A stretch of DNA of 64,000 nucleotides from NCBI RefSeq assembly GCF_026262505.1, contig NC_067204.1, forward strand, positions 19,384,860 through 19,448,859, read 5' to 3'. The stretch comes from Trichomonas vaginalis G3. Its lineage: Eukaryota; Parabasalia; Trichomonadida; Trichomonadidae. Position numbers and translations under genes: made by a program. A model generated the notes under the pieces. It saw nothing but the letters and a program-made list of their open reading frames with translations. It was not told the DNA's origin and searched no databases. Each line of letters begins with the position of its first letter. The stretch's first letter is position 1. Of this stretch, positions 15,940 to 26,925 are shown piece after piece.

Positions 15940-18440
15940 TTTTTTTTAACAGCATTAATATTTCAATGATTCACAAATCAACTTTTTCATTATTTTAAAT
16001 TATTTTGTCTGAATGTTAAACTATTCGGACAAAGTTTCCCGCTGTTTGCGAAGGAATTGTTGGCTATGATGTACTGATTCATGATCAGTACATCATAGCC
16101 AACAATTCCTTATACAAAGTTCAAAAACTTGGGTGCAATCAGAACTGATTGCACCCAAGTTTTTGAACTTTCTCGAGGGAATGAAAGGGTAAGAGGTATA
16201 CATTATGAATATATACCTCTTACCCTTCCATTCCCTCTCTGACAGCGGGAAACTTTGTCTGAATGTTAAACTATTCGGACAAAGTTTCCCGCTGTTTGCG
16301 AAGGAATTGTTGGCTATGATGTACTGATTCATGATCAGTACATCATAGCCAACAATTCCTTATACAAAGTTCAAAAACTTGGTGCAATCAGAACTGATTG
16401 CACCCAAGTTTTTGAACTTTCTCGAGGGAATGAAAGGGTAAGAGGTATACATTATGAATATATACCTCTTACCCTTCCATTCCCTCTCTGACAGCGGGAA
16501 ACTTTGTCTGAATGTTAAACTATTCAGACAAAGTTTCCCGCTGTTTGCGAAGGAATTGTTGGCTATGATGTACTGATTCATGATCAGTACATCATAGCCA
16601 ACAATTCCTTATACAAAGTTTCAAAAACTTGGGTGCAATCAGAACTGATTGCACCCAAGTTTTTGAACTTTCTCGAGGAATGAAAGGGTAAGAGGTATAC
16701 ATTATGAATATATACCTCTTACCCTTCCATTCCCTCTCTGACAGCGGGAAACTTTGTCTGAATGTTAAACTATTCAGACAAAGTTTCCCGCTGTTTGCGA
16801 AGGAATTGTTGGCTATGATGTACTGATTCATGATCAGTACATCATAGCCAACAATTCCTTATACAAAGTTCAAAAACTTGGGTGCAATCAGAACTGATTG
16901 CACCCAAGTTTTTGAACTTTCTCGAGGGAATGAAAGGGTAAGAGGTATACATTATGAATATATACCTCTTACCCTTCCATTCCCTCTCTGACAGCGGGAA
17001 ACTTTGTCTGAATGTTAAACTTTTCGGAAAAGTTTCCCGCTGTTTGCGAAGGAATTGTTGGCTATGATGTACTGATTCATGATCAGTACATCATAGCCAA
17101 CAATTCCTTATACAAAGTTCAAAAAACTTGGGTGCAATCAGTTCTGATTGCACCCAAGTTTTTGAACTTTCTCGAGGGAATGAAAGGGTAAGAGGTATAC
17201 ATTATGAATATATACCTCTTACCCTTCCATTCCCTCTCTGACAGCGGGAAACTTTGTCTGAATGTTAAACTATTCAGACAAAGTTTCCCGCTGTTTGCGA
17301 AGGAATTGTTGGCTATGATGTACTGATTCATGATCAGTACATCATAGCCAACAATTCCTTATACAAAGTTCAAAAAACTTGGGTGCAATCAGAACTGATT
17401 GCACCCAAGTTTTTGAACTTTCTCGAGGGAATGAAAGGGTAAGAGGTATACATTATGAATATATACCTCTTACCCTTCCATTCCCTCTCTGACAGCGGGA
17501 AACTTTGTCTGAATGTTAAACTATTCAGACAAAGTTTCCCGCTGTTTGCGAAGGAATTGTTGGCTATGATGTACTGATTCATGATCAGTACATCATAGCC
17601 AACAATTCCTTATACAAAGTTCAAAAACTTGGGTGCAATCAGTTCTGATTGCACCCAAGTTTTTGAACTTTCTCGAGGGAATGAAAGGTAAGAGGTATAC
17701 ATTATGAATATATCCTCTTACCCTTCCATTCCCTCTCTGACAGCGGGAAACTTTGTCTGAATGTTAAAACTATTCAGACAAAGTTTCCCGCTGTTTGCGA
17801 AGGAATTGTTGGCTATGATGTACTGATTCATGATCAGTACATCATAGCCAACAATTCCTTATACAAAGTTCAAAAACTTGGGTGCAATCAGAACTGATTG
17901 CACCCAAGTTTTTGAACTTTCTCGAGGGAATGAAAGGGTAAGAGGTATACATTATGAATATATACCTCTTACCCTTCCATTCCCTCTCTGAAGCGGGAAA
18001 CTTTGTCTGAATGTTAAACTATTCAGACAAAGTTTCCCGCTGTTTGCGAAGGAATTGTTGGCTATGATGTACTGATTCATGATCAGTACATCATAGCCAA
18101 CAATTCCTTATACAAAGTTCAAAACTTGGGTGCAATCAGAACTGATTGCACCCAAGTTTTTGAACTTTCTCGAGGGAATGAAAGGGTAAGAGGTATACAT
18201 TATGAATATATATACCTCTTACCCTTCCATTCCCTCTCTGACAGCGGGAAACTTTGTCTGAATGTTAAACTATTCAGACAAAGTTTCCCGCTGTTTGCGA
18301 AGGAATTGTTGGCTATGATGTACTGATTCATGATCAGTACATCATAGCCAACAATTCCTTATACAAAGTTCAAAAACTTGGGTGCAATCAGTTCTGATTG
18401 CACCCAAGTTTTTGAACTTTCTCGAGGGAATGAAAGGTAA
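15940..18440. repeat. Satellite of about ten 250-bp units, each four palindromes
   Basis: After the T-run and about 45 bp of plain AT-rich DNA, a 250-bp unit repeats from about 15985 (starts near 16029, 16279, 16528, 16778, 17028, 17279, 17530, 17779, 18028, 18279). Each unit is tiled by four hairpins with arms of about 22-27 bp, centred on TCATG, on AA or TT, on CATTATGAAT and on GTTAAACT. No gene is present; open frames across it are by-products. The run ends in AT-rich DNA with nothing recognised to 18613. Confidence 0.9.
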
Positions 18441-18613
18441 GAGATATCCATTTCCTTTCACCTTCGTTCTCAATAATTAACTTATAAATTTTTTAAAGCA
18501 AAAAAAGTCTGATTTTTTTTGACAAGTAAATATATAGGGAATTTATCCGACCAAATAAGTGTCACTTTTTCAGTTCACCTCACTTTCCGTAACTCGTCTT
18601 ACAACAAGATCTT

Positions 18614-19825
18614 ATGAGATCTTTACCAGACATATCTTTAAATCAATTTCAATCTTTACAAAACTATGTTAATCAATGGGAAGATCAACATGATGACCTT
18701 ATTTATTTTGACATTCAAGGTGAAGATACTGATTTTCCAGACAAATTGGTTTTTATTTACTCTGATAATGATATGATCTCTCAAATTCATGAAAAACCAC
18801 CAATTTATCACTTAGACTTACGTTTAAATTAATTATTCATGGATTTCCTTTTTATGTATTAGCTACCAAATTTGCTAATACTCATTCTATCCCTTTGTGT
18901 TATTTTATAATATATCCAGATAATAGTGAAAATATTTCTTTTTGCTTAAGTAAATATTTTGAAACAACTCACACAGAACCTGAATTTATCATGTCTGACT
19001 GTGCACTAAACATTTTCAACGGGATTAGGAATTCATTTCCGGAGTGCAATATCTTTTGGTGCGCGCTACATGTAATACGCGCACTTAAAAAGAATCTCTC
19101 AAAGATAAATGATGAAGAGATTAGATCAGAAGTCGAAAAATTTATGAACATTTTATGTTATTATCGTGATTGCACAGAAGAAGATGCTGCAAAAATGTAT
19201 AAAGAGCACATTATTGATAAAATTCAAGATCAATTGAATTTAATCAATACTTTACACGTCAGTGGGACATTCATAAACAACAGTGGATAGCCGCTGCCAG
19301 ACCAAATGAATTAACCGTTGTGAATAACGTTTCTGAATCTTTATTTTAAAAGATAAAATATCACGATTTTGGCTGCGTTAAAAATCAAAGAATTGATTTT
19401 TTGTCAAAAATATTTTAGAAAAGTTGCACCCAATTTACTTTTATCGTATTAAAAACAATTTACTTCAAACAGGTTTTATTCCTTCAATTAGAATTCGCGA
19501 GCCTCGATTGACAGATTATAAAACAAAATTGAAAAGAGAAGTTCAATCACGTTTATACCAAGTATTAAATTTTGTTCAGAATCAAGAAGCCAATTTGAAT
19601 CCATTAAGATTTTTATTGGAAAATGCTGAAGAAAAACTTTCTCAAATAAATGAGAAGATACAAAATTCAATTACATATTTAAGATCGTTTGAAATTCCAA
19701 ATGAATTGTTAGATACGTATATGTTAGAAATTAATGAATTTTGTTATAATTCTCCAGGTTATATTTTAGAACATTTCGAAGAATTTTTGGAGGATTTCAA
19801 AGAAAAGAATAATTTAATAGACTAA
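18614..19825 (+). pseudogene. MULE transposase, decayed
   Basis: A plain DNA transposon remnant. The core of a Mutator-like transposase is visible: HLDL-type strand (YHLDLRLN, near 18815), then FPFYVLATKFANTHSIPL in another frame (from about 18842), then FIMSDCALNIFNGI with the second Asp near 19000 and the CALHVIRALKKNL helix with its Cys and His. The reading is interrupted by a stop near 18832, frame changes near 18840 and 18890, a stop near 19290, and further stops near 19345-19420. The last 133 codons to 19825 are open. Clear terminal inverted repeats were not found; GTGTCACTTTTT occurs near 18556 and three times near 19860-19915 in direct orientation. Confidence 0.7.
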
Positions 19826-19929
19826 AAAATTATTATTTTTATTTATTGTGAATTTTAAATTGTCACTTTTTAAGTGTTACTCCCTATCGAAAGTGTCACT
19901 TTTTAGGTGTCACTTTTTCGGAAATTCTT
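19826..19929. other. Boundary between MULE remnant and element M
   Basis: AT-rich DNA with three direct copies of GTCACTTTTT (about 19861, 19892, 19905). No gene is supported. The first recognisable Maverick sequence starts near 19930. Confidence 0.4.
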
Positions 19930-20438
19930 ATATACTCCAAAAGACTTCTGAGGAGATGGAAAGAATTATTGACAAACACCACTTACGTCAATACTCAGGA
20001 GTTTACGATATGAAACGACTTACAAACTACATTCTGTCAAAACTTTCAAAATATCCCTTCAAAAAATATCCTTCAAACACTCTGCTCGTTTGTGACGACT
20101 TCGCCGGAAAAGGTTTAGTGTCAAAACCAGACTCACCATTAGCTAACATCATAACTAAAGTCAGACATTACCATTTAACTGTAGCAATACTTATGCAAAC
20201 ATGGCGTTTTCTTGCTTTAAACATAGAACGTCTCATAACTGACTTCGTTATCTTTCAAGGTTTCTCACGTTATGATATTGAACTCATTTGGAAACAGTCA
20301 GGTATAACATTACCTTTTGAAGAAATTTGGGAAGCATATAAGTCTCTCATCTCTCCTCGTTCATACCTTGAGATTCATATCATGACTAATACCATTAAAG
20401 TCAAAAATATTCCATGGGAACGACCAACATTGTTTTAA
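19930..20438 (+). pseudogene. Packaging ATPase, partial copy of the M family
   Basis: Matches the C-terminal half of the packaging ATPase: Walker B strand TLLVCDDFAGKG, the following sensor strand (TVAILMQTWRFLALN) and the FQGFSRYDIELIWKQSG and SPRSYLEIHIMT segments that parallel FPGLSEDDFMELMKES and PHTSFRIHIYA in element A. It is clearly a diverged relative, not a copy of A. The stop overlaps the convergent gene's stop by 4 bp. It is a fossil piece at the edge of the element. Confidence 0.75.
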
Positions 20439-20827
20439 AGTTTAACCTTCAATTGACTGATGGTAAACAAATTCCATGCATCTCTGTCGCCATTTCTGTT
20501 AATATTTTTGCTGTCATTCATATCATCCACTTCCCCATCCGTTAGCTTTTGAGGATATGCGTTAGAATAGCTGTTCTTAAATGAAGGCTTTTCACCTTTG
20601 AGAGCATAAACTCTATAACTTTCTGCATACTTTATGTTTGAACCTCCTGAGCCATCATTGACATAAATTTTTATAGGCTTCCACCCTTTGTTCATATTCC
20701 TGCTTCTTCCCTTTGCTCTTTTGTTCAGTAGTTCTACATCTTTATACACAGCTCCTGTCTCAGTGAATTCAACAATATTTTCATTCGTTAGCTTTACATT
20801 CAAACCCTTGTCGAGTATATTGTTCAT
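20435..20827 (-). CDS. Conserved Maverick protein, unknown
   Basis: 130 residues from MNNILDKGLNVKLTNENIV. The ATG at 20827 was preferred because a longer frame would overlap the divergent gene starting at 20862. It contains many Lys, Asn and Tyr, and a stretch (RAKGRSRNMNKGWKPIKIYV) that may bind nucleic acid. No family recognised. Its position, opposite the 20862 gene, parallels the gene at 50431-50850 of element B, though sequence likeness is not obvious. It looks whole. Confidence 0.6.
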   Translation of the reverse strand: MNNILDKGLNVKLTNENIVEFTETGAVYKDVELLNKRAKGRSRNMNKGWKPIKIYVNDGSGGSNIKYAESYRVYALKGEKPSFKNSYSNAYPQKLTDGEVDDMNDSKNINRNGDRDAWNLFTISQLKVKL

Positions 20828-20861
20828 TTCATACATATAAAAGGTTTTTATTCTATATGAA
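20828..20861. promoter_or_regulatory. 34-bp divergent spacer
   Basis: Lies between the ATGs at 20827 (minus) and 20862 (plus). It includes CATACATATAAAAGG and TTTTTATTCTATATGAA; the latter is the structural-gene type box for the plus gene. Confidence 0.45.
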
Positions 20862-21476
20862 ATGAGAAGCAAATCCATCTTAGCTGGTGCCGTTAATGTT
20901 CCAATTGAACCAACATCAAATGTTGACTCACGAACGACAAACAATATTGTCATAAAGAACTATAGTTCGGAGTGTTTGAAAGAAAAAGAACCAGATCTTA
21001 AGTCGGTGAATTTAAACACAGCTTCAAACGCTAACGCTACATCAGATGTTAAGTTAGAGTATCCACCACTGGACCAAGTTCTTTCAAGAGAAGCCAACGA
21101 CAACCCTTACACAAATGTTCAAACAAATCCTTCAGATAACATAGACCATTACCTTCTTCAGTTATACCAAACAATTTTACTCAAAGACGATAAGAAGCTT
21201 TTGACAACTCTTATAAGTAAGAACCAAATAATTCTAACAAAGGAGGACCTTGAAAATGTTATCTCACGAATAACAGGGAAACAATGTGTCATTGACTATC
21301 TCGACCCTGAAATCGAATGCTGTGGTCAAACTCCACTATTCATGAAAATAGGTAACATCCGCATCATTGAAATACCAGGTACTCCAGGAGTTGAGTTTAA
21401 GTATAAATATTCGAACGAGTATACAAAACTATCTACTGACTATAAGCTTTGTTTGAAATATGTTTTAGTAAATTAA
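20862..21476 (+). CDS. Conserved Maverick protein with CCG signature
   Basis: 204 residues starting MRSKSILAGAVNVPIEPTS. The first half is polar and disordered-looking. The second half holds DYLDPEIECCGQTPLFMKIG and a beta-rich end. Element B has a relative at 50869-51449 with EIEPDISCCGVSYNVIDKIY in the same place and a similar spacing, so it is a core gene shared by the two families. No outside family was recognised. Location beside the penton-like gene in both elements suggests a virion or assembly role. It looks whole here. Confidence 0.65.
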   Translation: MRSKSILAGAVNVPIEPTSNVDSRTTNNIVIKNYSSECLKEKEPDLKSVNLNTASNANATSDVKLEYPPLDQVLSREANDNPYTNVQTNPSDNIDHYLLQLYQTILLKDDKKLLTTLISKNQIILTKEDLENVISRITGKQCVIDYLDPEIECCGQTPLFMKIGNIRIIEIPGTPGVEFKYKYSNEYTKLSTDYKLCLKYVLVN

Positions 21477-21535
21477 AGCAGTCAGGAGGGCTCTTTGAGC
21501 CCATCTTGGCGCTTTGCGCCGTCAGTCAAAAAATT
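21477..21535. terminator. Two GC-rich hairpins between convergent genes
   Basis: GGGCTC-TTT-GAGCCC and GGCGC-TTT-GCGCC stand side by side in a 59-bp spacer between genes that end toward each other. They contrast sharply with the AT-rich surroundings. A 3'-end or barrier function is an inference from placement. Confidence 0.55.
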
Positions 21536-21778
21536 TCAAGTTAGCAATTTGTAATATCTATCCAAAACTTCTTCAACAGTATCGAACTCATCTTCATAAT
21601 GCAAACCTAATCTTATTGACTTGGTGCAGTTTTCACTAACACAATATTTTTCTGTTCTCTTGACTGACATAACTAACTCATTTGTTTCATCAAACAGCAA
21701 CAACCAAAGTTCATGACCTAATACATAACATTCATACTTTATATTTTTAGCTCTGAGTTCTCTTGTAAGCTGTTGCAT
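21536..21778 (-). CDS. 80-residue protein, unknown
   Basis: MQQLTRELRAKNIKYECYVL..., a compact sequence with alternating hydrophobics (HELWLLLFDETNELVMSV) and an acidic helical end (EDEFDTVEEVLDRYYKLL). Its leader carries TTTTTAGAAAATATTAA before the ATG. The start overlaps the end of the penton-like gene on the same strand. No family recognised. It looks whole. Confidence 0.55.
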   Translation of the reverse strand: MQQLTRELRAKNIKYECYVLGHELWLLLFDETNELVMSVKRTEKYCVSENCTKSIRLGLHYEDEFDTVEEVLDRYYKLLT

Positions 21779-22501
21779 TTAATATTTTCTAAAAAGTCAA
21801 CTTCAACAGTCATTCGCACTGGTGCCTTCAGTTCTACAGGCTCTCCTTGAAAGTCAACAAGTCTGAATTGCATGTCTTTCAAATTATGTGGACTAATGCG
21901 AACCCATTTACCTAAATGAGTTGCTATGACAGGAACGTTTGGAATGAACATTGAATTGACTGCATAACAGAAAGACTTATATTCTACTGAACCTTTACTA
22001 TTAACTCCTGAAATACCTGTGACATTAGCTATTTTTGACTCAACGTACAAACAATTACCATAACATACATATGGAACAGATTTCATCTCAATCGTTTTGT
22101 CAACACTTTTCAAAGAAATGTCATATGGTATGCACCCAAAGAAGTTGTACTCTATGACTCATTCTTGGTATCTTAAACTCTTTCTCGCTGCTGAACTTCA
22201 ATGTTCCCTCAGAAGAGAGTTCGACATCTATGTTGTCAATAGTTTCTTCATTTATGAGAGTATCTATGACTCCAGCAATTTTATCTATTCTATACCCAGC
22301 TCTATTAGGAAATGTTATAACACTTCTTTTGTCATCTATTTCAATCTCTATGAAATCTGTTTCATCTGTTATGACAAAAGTTGCGATAGTATTGAAGTCA
22401 ACAACTCTGAAAGCAAGCGCTTCATTCTGAAGACCTAAGTTTGTTTGTAGCTTTACTGTCCCGTATTCGTTTGGGTCTGTACTTTGCAAATAGAACAACA
22501 T
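21739..22501 (-). pseudogene. Penton-like minor capsid protein, broken
   Basis: The first half is beta-rich (LAFRVVDFNTIATFVITDE). The end carries the strand pattern MQFRLVDFQGEPVELKAPVR, which matches the usual closing strand of Polinton and virophage penton (single jelly-roll) proteins, 'LxDxxGxPVxLxxPV'. A comparable end, LTLVDANFVPVKLLCPMYLS, occurs in element B at 51572-52252. Such proteins close the fivefold vertices of the capsid. The gene is broken. The penton call rests on pattern and context, not on an alignment. Confidence 0.55.
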
Positions 22502-22518
22502 TTTATTCTCATTAAAAT
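22502..22518. promoter_or_regulatory. 17-bp bidirectional mini-promoter
   Basis: TTTATTCTCATTAAAAT is the whole spacer between the penton-like gene (ATG ending at 22501, minus) and the fibre gene (ATG at 22519, plus). It closely matches 13206-13223 and 50851-50868. Confidence 0.55.
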
Positions 22519-25500
22519 ATGACTATTGCTGCATATGCATATGAAACAAATGAAGCAAGAAGAGCACATGAACTAGTAAACGAAAACTCAACTTTAACCA
22601 TTGAAGGCAATGATTTAGTCATTGACGATGGAAAAACTAAAAAAGTCATTGATTTCGATACTTTTAACACTTATGACCCATTCATTACAACAAGCAAGGT
22701 TCCCATCATAAATGATGGAACGGTGCAATATATAAATTCAACAGTAGATGCCTCATTAGTGAAAGTACTGAATGTTCTCATTGAATTGTTAAAGAGCTTT
22801 CGATTTGACGACAACATTAAATGCCTAAAGAATTTAGTCATGAATGAGAAACAAATTCTCGGCGTTGCTGGTAGCAGTAATGATGTACACCTTATGACAT
22901 TAGAATATTATAACGAACATAAAGATGAACTGAAAGGAGAGAAGGGTGACACCGGACCTCAAGGACCACAAGGAATACAAGGAATACAAGGACCTCAAGG
23001 CGAGAACGGTTTGGAGGGTGTAGATGGAAAGGATGGAAAAACTGCTAAATCATGGATATGGAACCTTATAAATACTGGTTTAACAGCTGCGTCATATGGA
23101 GTTCTTCAATACCAAATCGGAAAGATATGGGCAGTACTTGGTGAAGAAGTTTTAGATGACGTTAAAAATGCTTTGAACTTCATTTCAAATGGTTCGGATA
23201 CTATTAAAACTTTATCTGGTTGGATGCAAGAAACAAGGAGTCAAATAGATACTGTAAGACGTATAGCAAACAATGCACGTACGGGATTGGATACTTTACG
23301 AGAAGCACAAAATACACTAAAGGAAGCAAATGATATTCTTGGCTCAGTATCAGACATGCATGAAGATTGGCTTAAAGGTATTGACAAATCTTTAAAAAAT
23401 CACAGTCAGTCTATTGCTGACTACAAGAAAAGTATAGATTTTTTACATAGTGCTATGGACGTACATGATGGAAGCATAAGGAACTTACTTAATGCTAACA
23501 ATAACTTACCAGGAACTATTAAAGCATTTATAAAGTCCTTTGTAAAACCCGGTGCTCTAACATTTAGGTCTTTGAGAGCAAGAGCATTGAAGTCAAGAGA
23601 TGCAGAAACTCCAACAGAACCTACAGAAGGAACTGAAACAACAGAAACTCCAGAAGAACCACCAAAACCAACAGCTAATGAAATATTGTTCGAATATTTT
23701 CCAAGGTACTCTGTTCTCATTGCATACATTCAAGAAATACTTAAGAAAGCAGACTTGACTTTAGGAGATGATGAAAGTTCTGTATATCTTTTGTTCCAGT
23801 TTCAAATAGCAGAACTTTTGAGACAGATATGCTTAATGTATGACAACATCTCTGATTTCACAAGATATGATGACGACCATGACCCCGAACACGGTGAAGA
23901 AGAAGTTTTACAAACATCCATTAAGACAGGAAAGGTTTTAACTCAAAGTCTCATTATTGACACCAAAGATGGCGAAGTGGACGTTCTTCAAGAGCTGAAG
24001 AAAAATACTTCTTCGGGAGGTGGTGGTAGGCATGAACTTGAAATAAATGAGATAGAAGAGAAATTAGCCGAAAAAGCAGATAAAGAACATAAACACAATA
24101 TCTCCGATATAAATGAACTTCAAGCTACATTAATAGTAAAGCGGACAAAAATGAACTTGACGCAATGAACAAAGTTTTGAAATCTCATAAACACAATATC
24201 TCCGATATAAATGAACTTCAAGCTACATTAAATAGTAAAGCGGACAAGAACCATGTTCATTATATAAGTTCAGACGAACAGATTATAACGGACTATCATG
24301 GATATTTAACACAGGGTGAAAAAGTGAAGACGAAAAATGTTAATGAAAGAAGATATAAATTCATTCGTGCTAAAGGTTATGACATACACTGTACTGTACG
24401 ACACAGGTATAGCACCACAAACATTTGGTTATAACGCTGAAATTTATGCTTCATACTTCTTTGTTAACGGTGTATTAGTTGAACCAAGATTTATGTTAAG
24501 AGTTAAGTCAAAAATAACTTTTGAAGATGCTATTAAAAGTAAAGCTGACAAAAATGAACTTGACGCAATGAACAAAGTTTTGAAATCTCATAAACACAAT
24601 ATCTCCGATATAAATGAACTTCAAACTTCTTTAGACAGTAAAGCAGACAAAAACCATACACATGAATCCTTCACTACTGTTAGAGCTGATGACATAATAC
24701 TGAACTTTGACCTTGGTTCAAGTGCACCTTTAGAGAATCCAAGTACAAGCGTAAAAGACACGCTTAACAGTTTAGATAACAGTTGCAGGAACATTGAAGG
24801 TCATGCCAGAAACTTTGAAGCACATGAACTACCAGCAATGTTAGATAAGGAAGCCGACAAAACTTATGTAGATGAAAATTATGCAAAGAAGTCGGAAGTA
24901 AATGATAAAATTAATGGAAAAGCTGATAAAGAGCATGCGCATGAAGAATTTCAAACAATCAGGATTAAAGAAATTAATGCATACATTGAAGAAGTAACAA
25001 AAACAGGAAGAGACGGTGCAACTGTACAAGAACAAAGAATTTATCCTCCTACTTTTCCTAATGGTTTAATAACAAACAATATAAATATTGTAGACGGCGA
25101 TGGATTTATAAATGTTAAACATGAACTTCAAACAATGAAGACTCAGATTCTTGAAACCATATATCCTATAGGCTCTATTTATACGTCAATGAATTCAACA
25201 AATCCGGCAAGTGTTTTAGGTTTTGGTACGTGGGAACAGATTGTAGATAAATTCCTCTATTGTGCGAACTCTTCAAAGCAAACAGGTGGTTCGAAGAAAA
25301 TTAAAGAAGCAAACCTTCCACCGCACACTCATACAGGAACTACAAACTTTTCTGGCGACCATAGCCACTCATTAAGAGACCACCCATTATACAACTCAGA
25401 ATATGAAGCTGGCAATGACGTTTTATCTCCATCTTATAACAATGCAGCAAAAAAGATTTTTCGACCAACTGAACCAGGAGGAAATCATTCACACACTTTC

Positions 25501-25578
25501 ACAACAAATCCAACAGGCTCGGGTGCAGATTATATGCCACCATTTGTGACTGTATTCGCATGGTACCGCGTTCAATGA
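22519..25578 (+). pseudogene. Collagen-like trimeric fibre with phage-collar tip, broken
   Basis: The start is a capsid-anchor-like region of about 135 residues. A collagen-like run of Gly-X-Y triplets follows (GEKGDTGPQGPQGIQGIQGP and on), then a long helical/coiled-coil zone (QTRSQIDTVRRIANNAR), a Thr/Pro/Glu hinge, repeats of the shaft motif HKHNISDINELQATLNSKAD, and a tip of phage type (YPIGSIYTSMN, FGTWEQIVDKFLYCANSS, PPHTHTG, PPFVTVFAWYR). Such fibres bind receptors on host cells. Element A has a related tip at 11403-11885. The gene is broken at about two or three places. Confidence 0.82.
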
Positions 25579-25646
25579 ACGCGCTTGAGCCTAGACCCTT
25601 TGGGTCAAGGCTTACCGTGTTCAATGAAATCTTTAACTTTACATAA
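25579..25646. terminator. GC-rich hairpin spacer between fibre and integrase genes
   Basis: Holds GACCC-TTT-GGGTC within AGCCTAGACCCTTTGGGTCA and a flanking AGCC/GGCT pair, plus the repeated phrase TTCAATGAA on both sides. It is the same TTT-loop hairpin type as at 21477-21535. It may mark the 3' end of the fibre gene. Confidence 0.5.
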
Positions 25647-26732
25647 ATGAGCTTGAAAGAAGTATTCGAACAACATCCATGGAGGTCATTTAAGAAGTTC
25701 AATGAAGCTGCAAAGAGTTGGGGATTTACTAACAGAGCTGAAGTTAAAAAGTTCTTTGACAAAAATGTTGTACATCAAACAAAAATAAACCCTTACGACT
25801 ACTTTTTACCAATTTACTCCAACACTCCCGACGCATACCAATTTGACACTCTCATTCAAAGCAGAAAAGGAGGACATAAACCATTCCTCATCTTCATAAA
25901 TGTTAACACTCGCAAAGCTTTTGCGTATATAATGAGAAATAAAGGAACTCGTGAAGTGTTAAGAGTTTTACAAAAGTTTGTAGCAGAACATAACCCAAGT
26001 ACTTTAACATCAGACCAGGATTCAGCATACCTCAGCAACGAAATCACAGAATTTCTCATTAAGCATAACATAACTCACTACACTACTGAAGACCATAACC
26101 ATAACATACTCGGTATCATTAACCGCTTCATAAGAACGCTCAGAGATTTAAACCAAGAGCGAGACTTTACCAAAGAAACAATGAAACACTTTCTCGAAGT
26201 ATATAATTCCTCAACACATTCTACAACAGGACATACACCAAATTCAATGACACAACAACAAGAAGAAAAGTATATACAAAAGAAACGAAGCCAAACACAA
26301 AATATCAGAAATTCAACACAATTTACTCTCATTCCTGGAACAAAAGTTCGTGTAGTTCTTGACGACAAACCGTTGACAAAGAAACGTTTAAGGTTAAGTC
26401 GAAATTATTATATAGTAGATTCAACGCAAGGTAATGGATATCTTATAAAAGCTGCTGACGACTCCATAGCATTTTACCCTCGTCATAAATTAGTCGAAAG
26501 TAGTAATGGCAAACTTGCTAAAACCATTGACGAAGCAAAGCGAGGAGTGGTTATTGAAATACTTGGCTATAACATAAACGATGACACTTATAAAGTAAGA
26601 TATGAAGGAGGCGTTGAAGATGTTATACCATCTAAGAACTTGAGAGAGTCGAAGCCAACACATCTGGGACCATTAGAGCGGGAGTACTGGAAAGACAAAA
26701 ATAAGCCAGAAAGAATAAGAAAATTCTTCTAA
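25647..26732 (+). CDS. Maverick retroviral-type (rve) integrase, M family
   Basis: 361 residues. A helical N-terminal part (KEVFEQHPWRSFKKFNEAAK) precedes the RNase H-like core: first Asp in AYQFDTLIQ, second in LTSDQDSAYLS, then the helix HNILGIINRFIRTLRDLNQ. An SH3-like segment (RNYYIVDSTQGNGYLIKAA) and a chromo/Tudor-like end (YKVRYEGGVEDVIPSKNLR) follow, as known in Polinton c-integrases. It is clearly distinct from the integrase of element A. It inserts the element DNA into chromosomes. It is an open frame; activity is not judged. Confidence 0.88.
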   Translation: MSLKEVFEQHPWRSFKKFNEAAKSWGFTNRAEVKKFFDKNVVHQTKINPYDYFLPIYSNTPDAYQFDTLIQSRKGGHKPFLIFINVNTRKAFAYIMRNKGTREVLRVLQKFVAEHNPSTLTSDQDSAYLSNEITEFLIKHNITHYTTEDHNHNILGIINRFIRTLRDLNQERDFTKETMKHFLEVYNSSTHSTTGHTPNSMTQQQEEKYIQKKRSQTQNIRNSTQFTLIPGTKVRVVLDDKPLTKKRLRLSRNYYIVDSTQGNGYLIKAADDSIAFYPRHKLVESSNGKLAKTIDEAKRGVVIEILGYNINDDTYKVRYEGGVEDVIPSKNLRESKPTHLGPLEREYWKDKNKPERIRKFF

Positions 26733-26810
26733 ACTTTTTCATTAGATGTAAATCAGACATGAATGAGAACAGTCATGATATCATTAATGGTACCATTTAT
26801 TTTAACATAA

Positions 26811-26842
26811 AGACGCAAAGCGGCGAGGACGAAGTCCATGAC
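26811..26842. repeat. REP-like double hairpin, copy 1
   Basis: GACGCAAAGCGGCGAGGACGAAGTCCATG-type motif downstream of the integrase: a GC stem followed by GGAC-GAA-GTCC. Matching copies lie at 29202-29233 and 32882-32911, with a weaker one near 34265. Confidence 0.6.
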
Positions 26843-26867
26843 CAAAAATAATGAATTTCATTAGTTA

Positions 26868-26925
26868 GAAAAATAACGCTAATTTTTTTCTAAGAAAAAT
26901 TTTTATTTTGTATGTAAAGACAGTA
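26868..26925 (+). promoter_or_regulatory. Two-part KilA-type leader/promoter
   Basis: AAAATAACGCTAATTTTTTT followed by TTTTTATTTTGTATGTAAAG and ACAGTA before the ATG at 26926. The boxes match those before 27627, 56617 and 57318. Confidence 0.5.

Noticed and set aside
18126-18326. Short frames inside the 250-bp satellite (MNQYIIANNSFANSG and the like)
   Set aside because: Repeated by-products of palindromic DNA with no leader and no variation pattern of a gene.
15985-18440. CRISPR array
   Set aside because: Units are contiguous palindromes with no unique spacers and no cas genes; same for the 47-bp and 132-bp arrays.
26909-26925. Mini-intron with GTATGT donor before the KilA-N ATG
   Set aside because: GTATGTAAAGACAG would leave about 14 nt and lacks the trichomonad ACTAACACACAG 3' signal; it is part of a repeated leader box.
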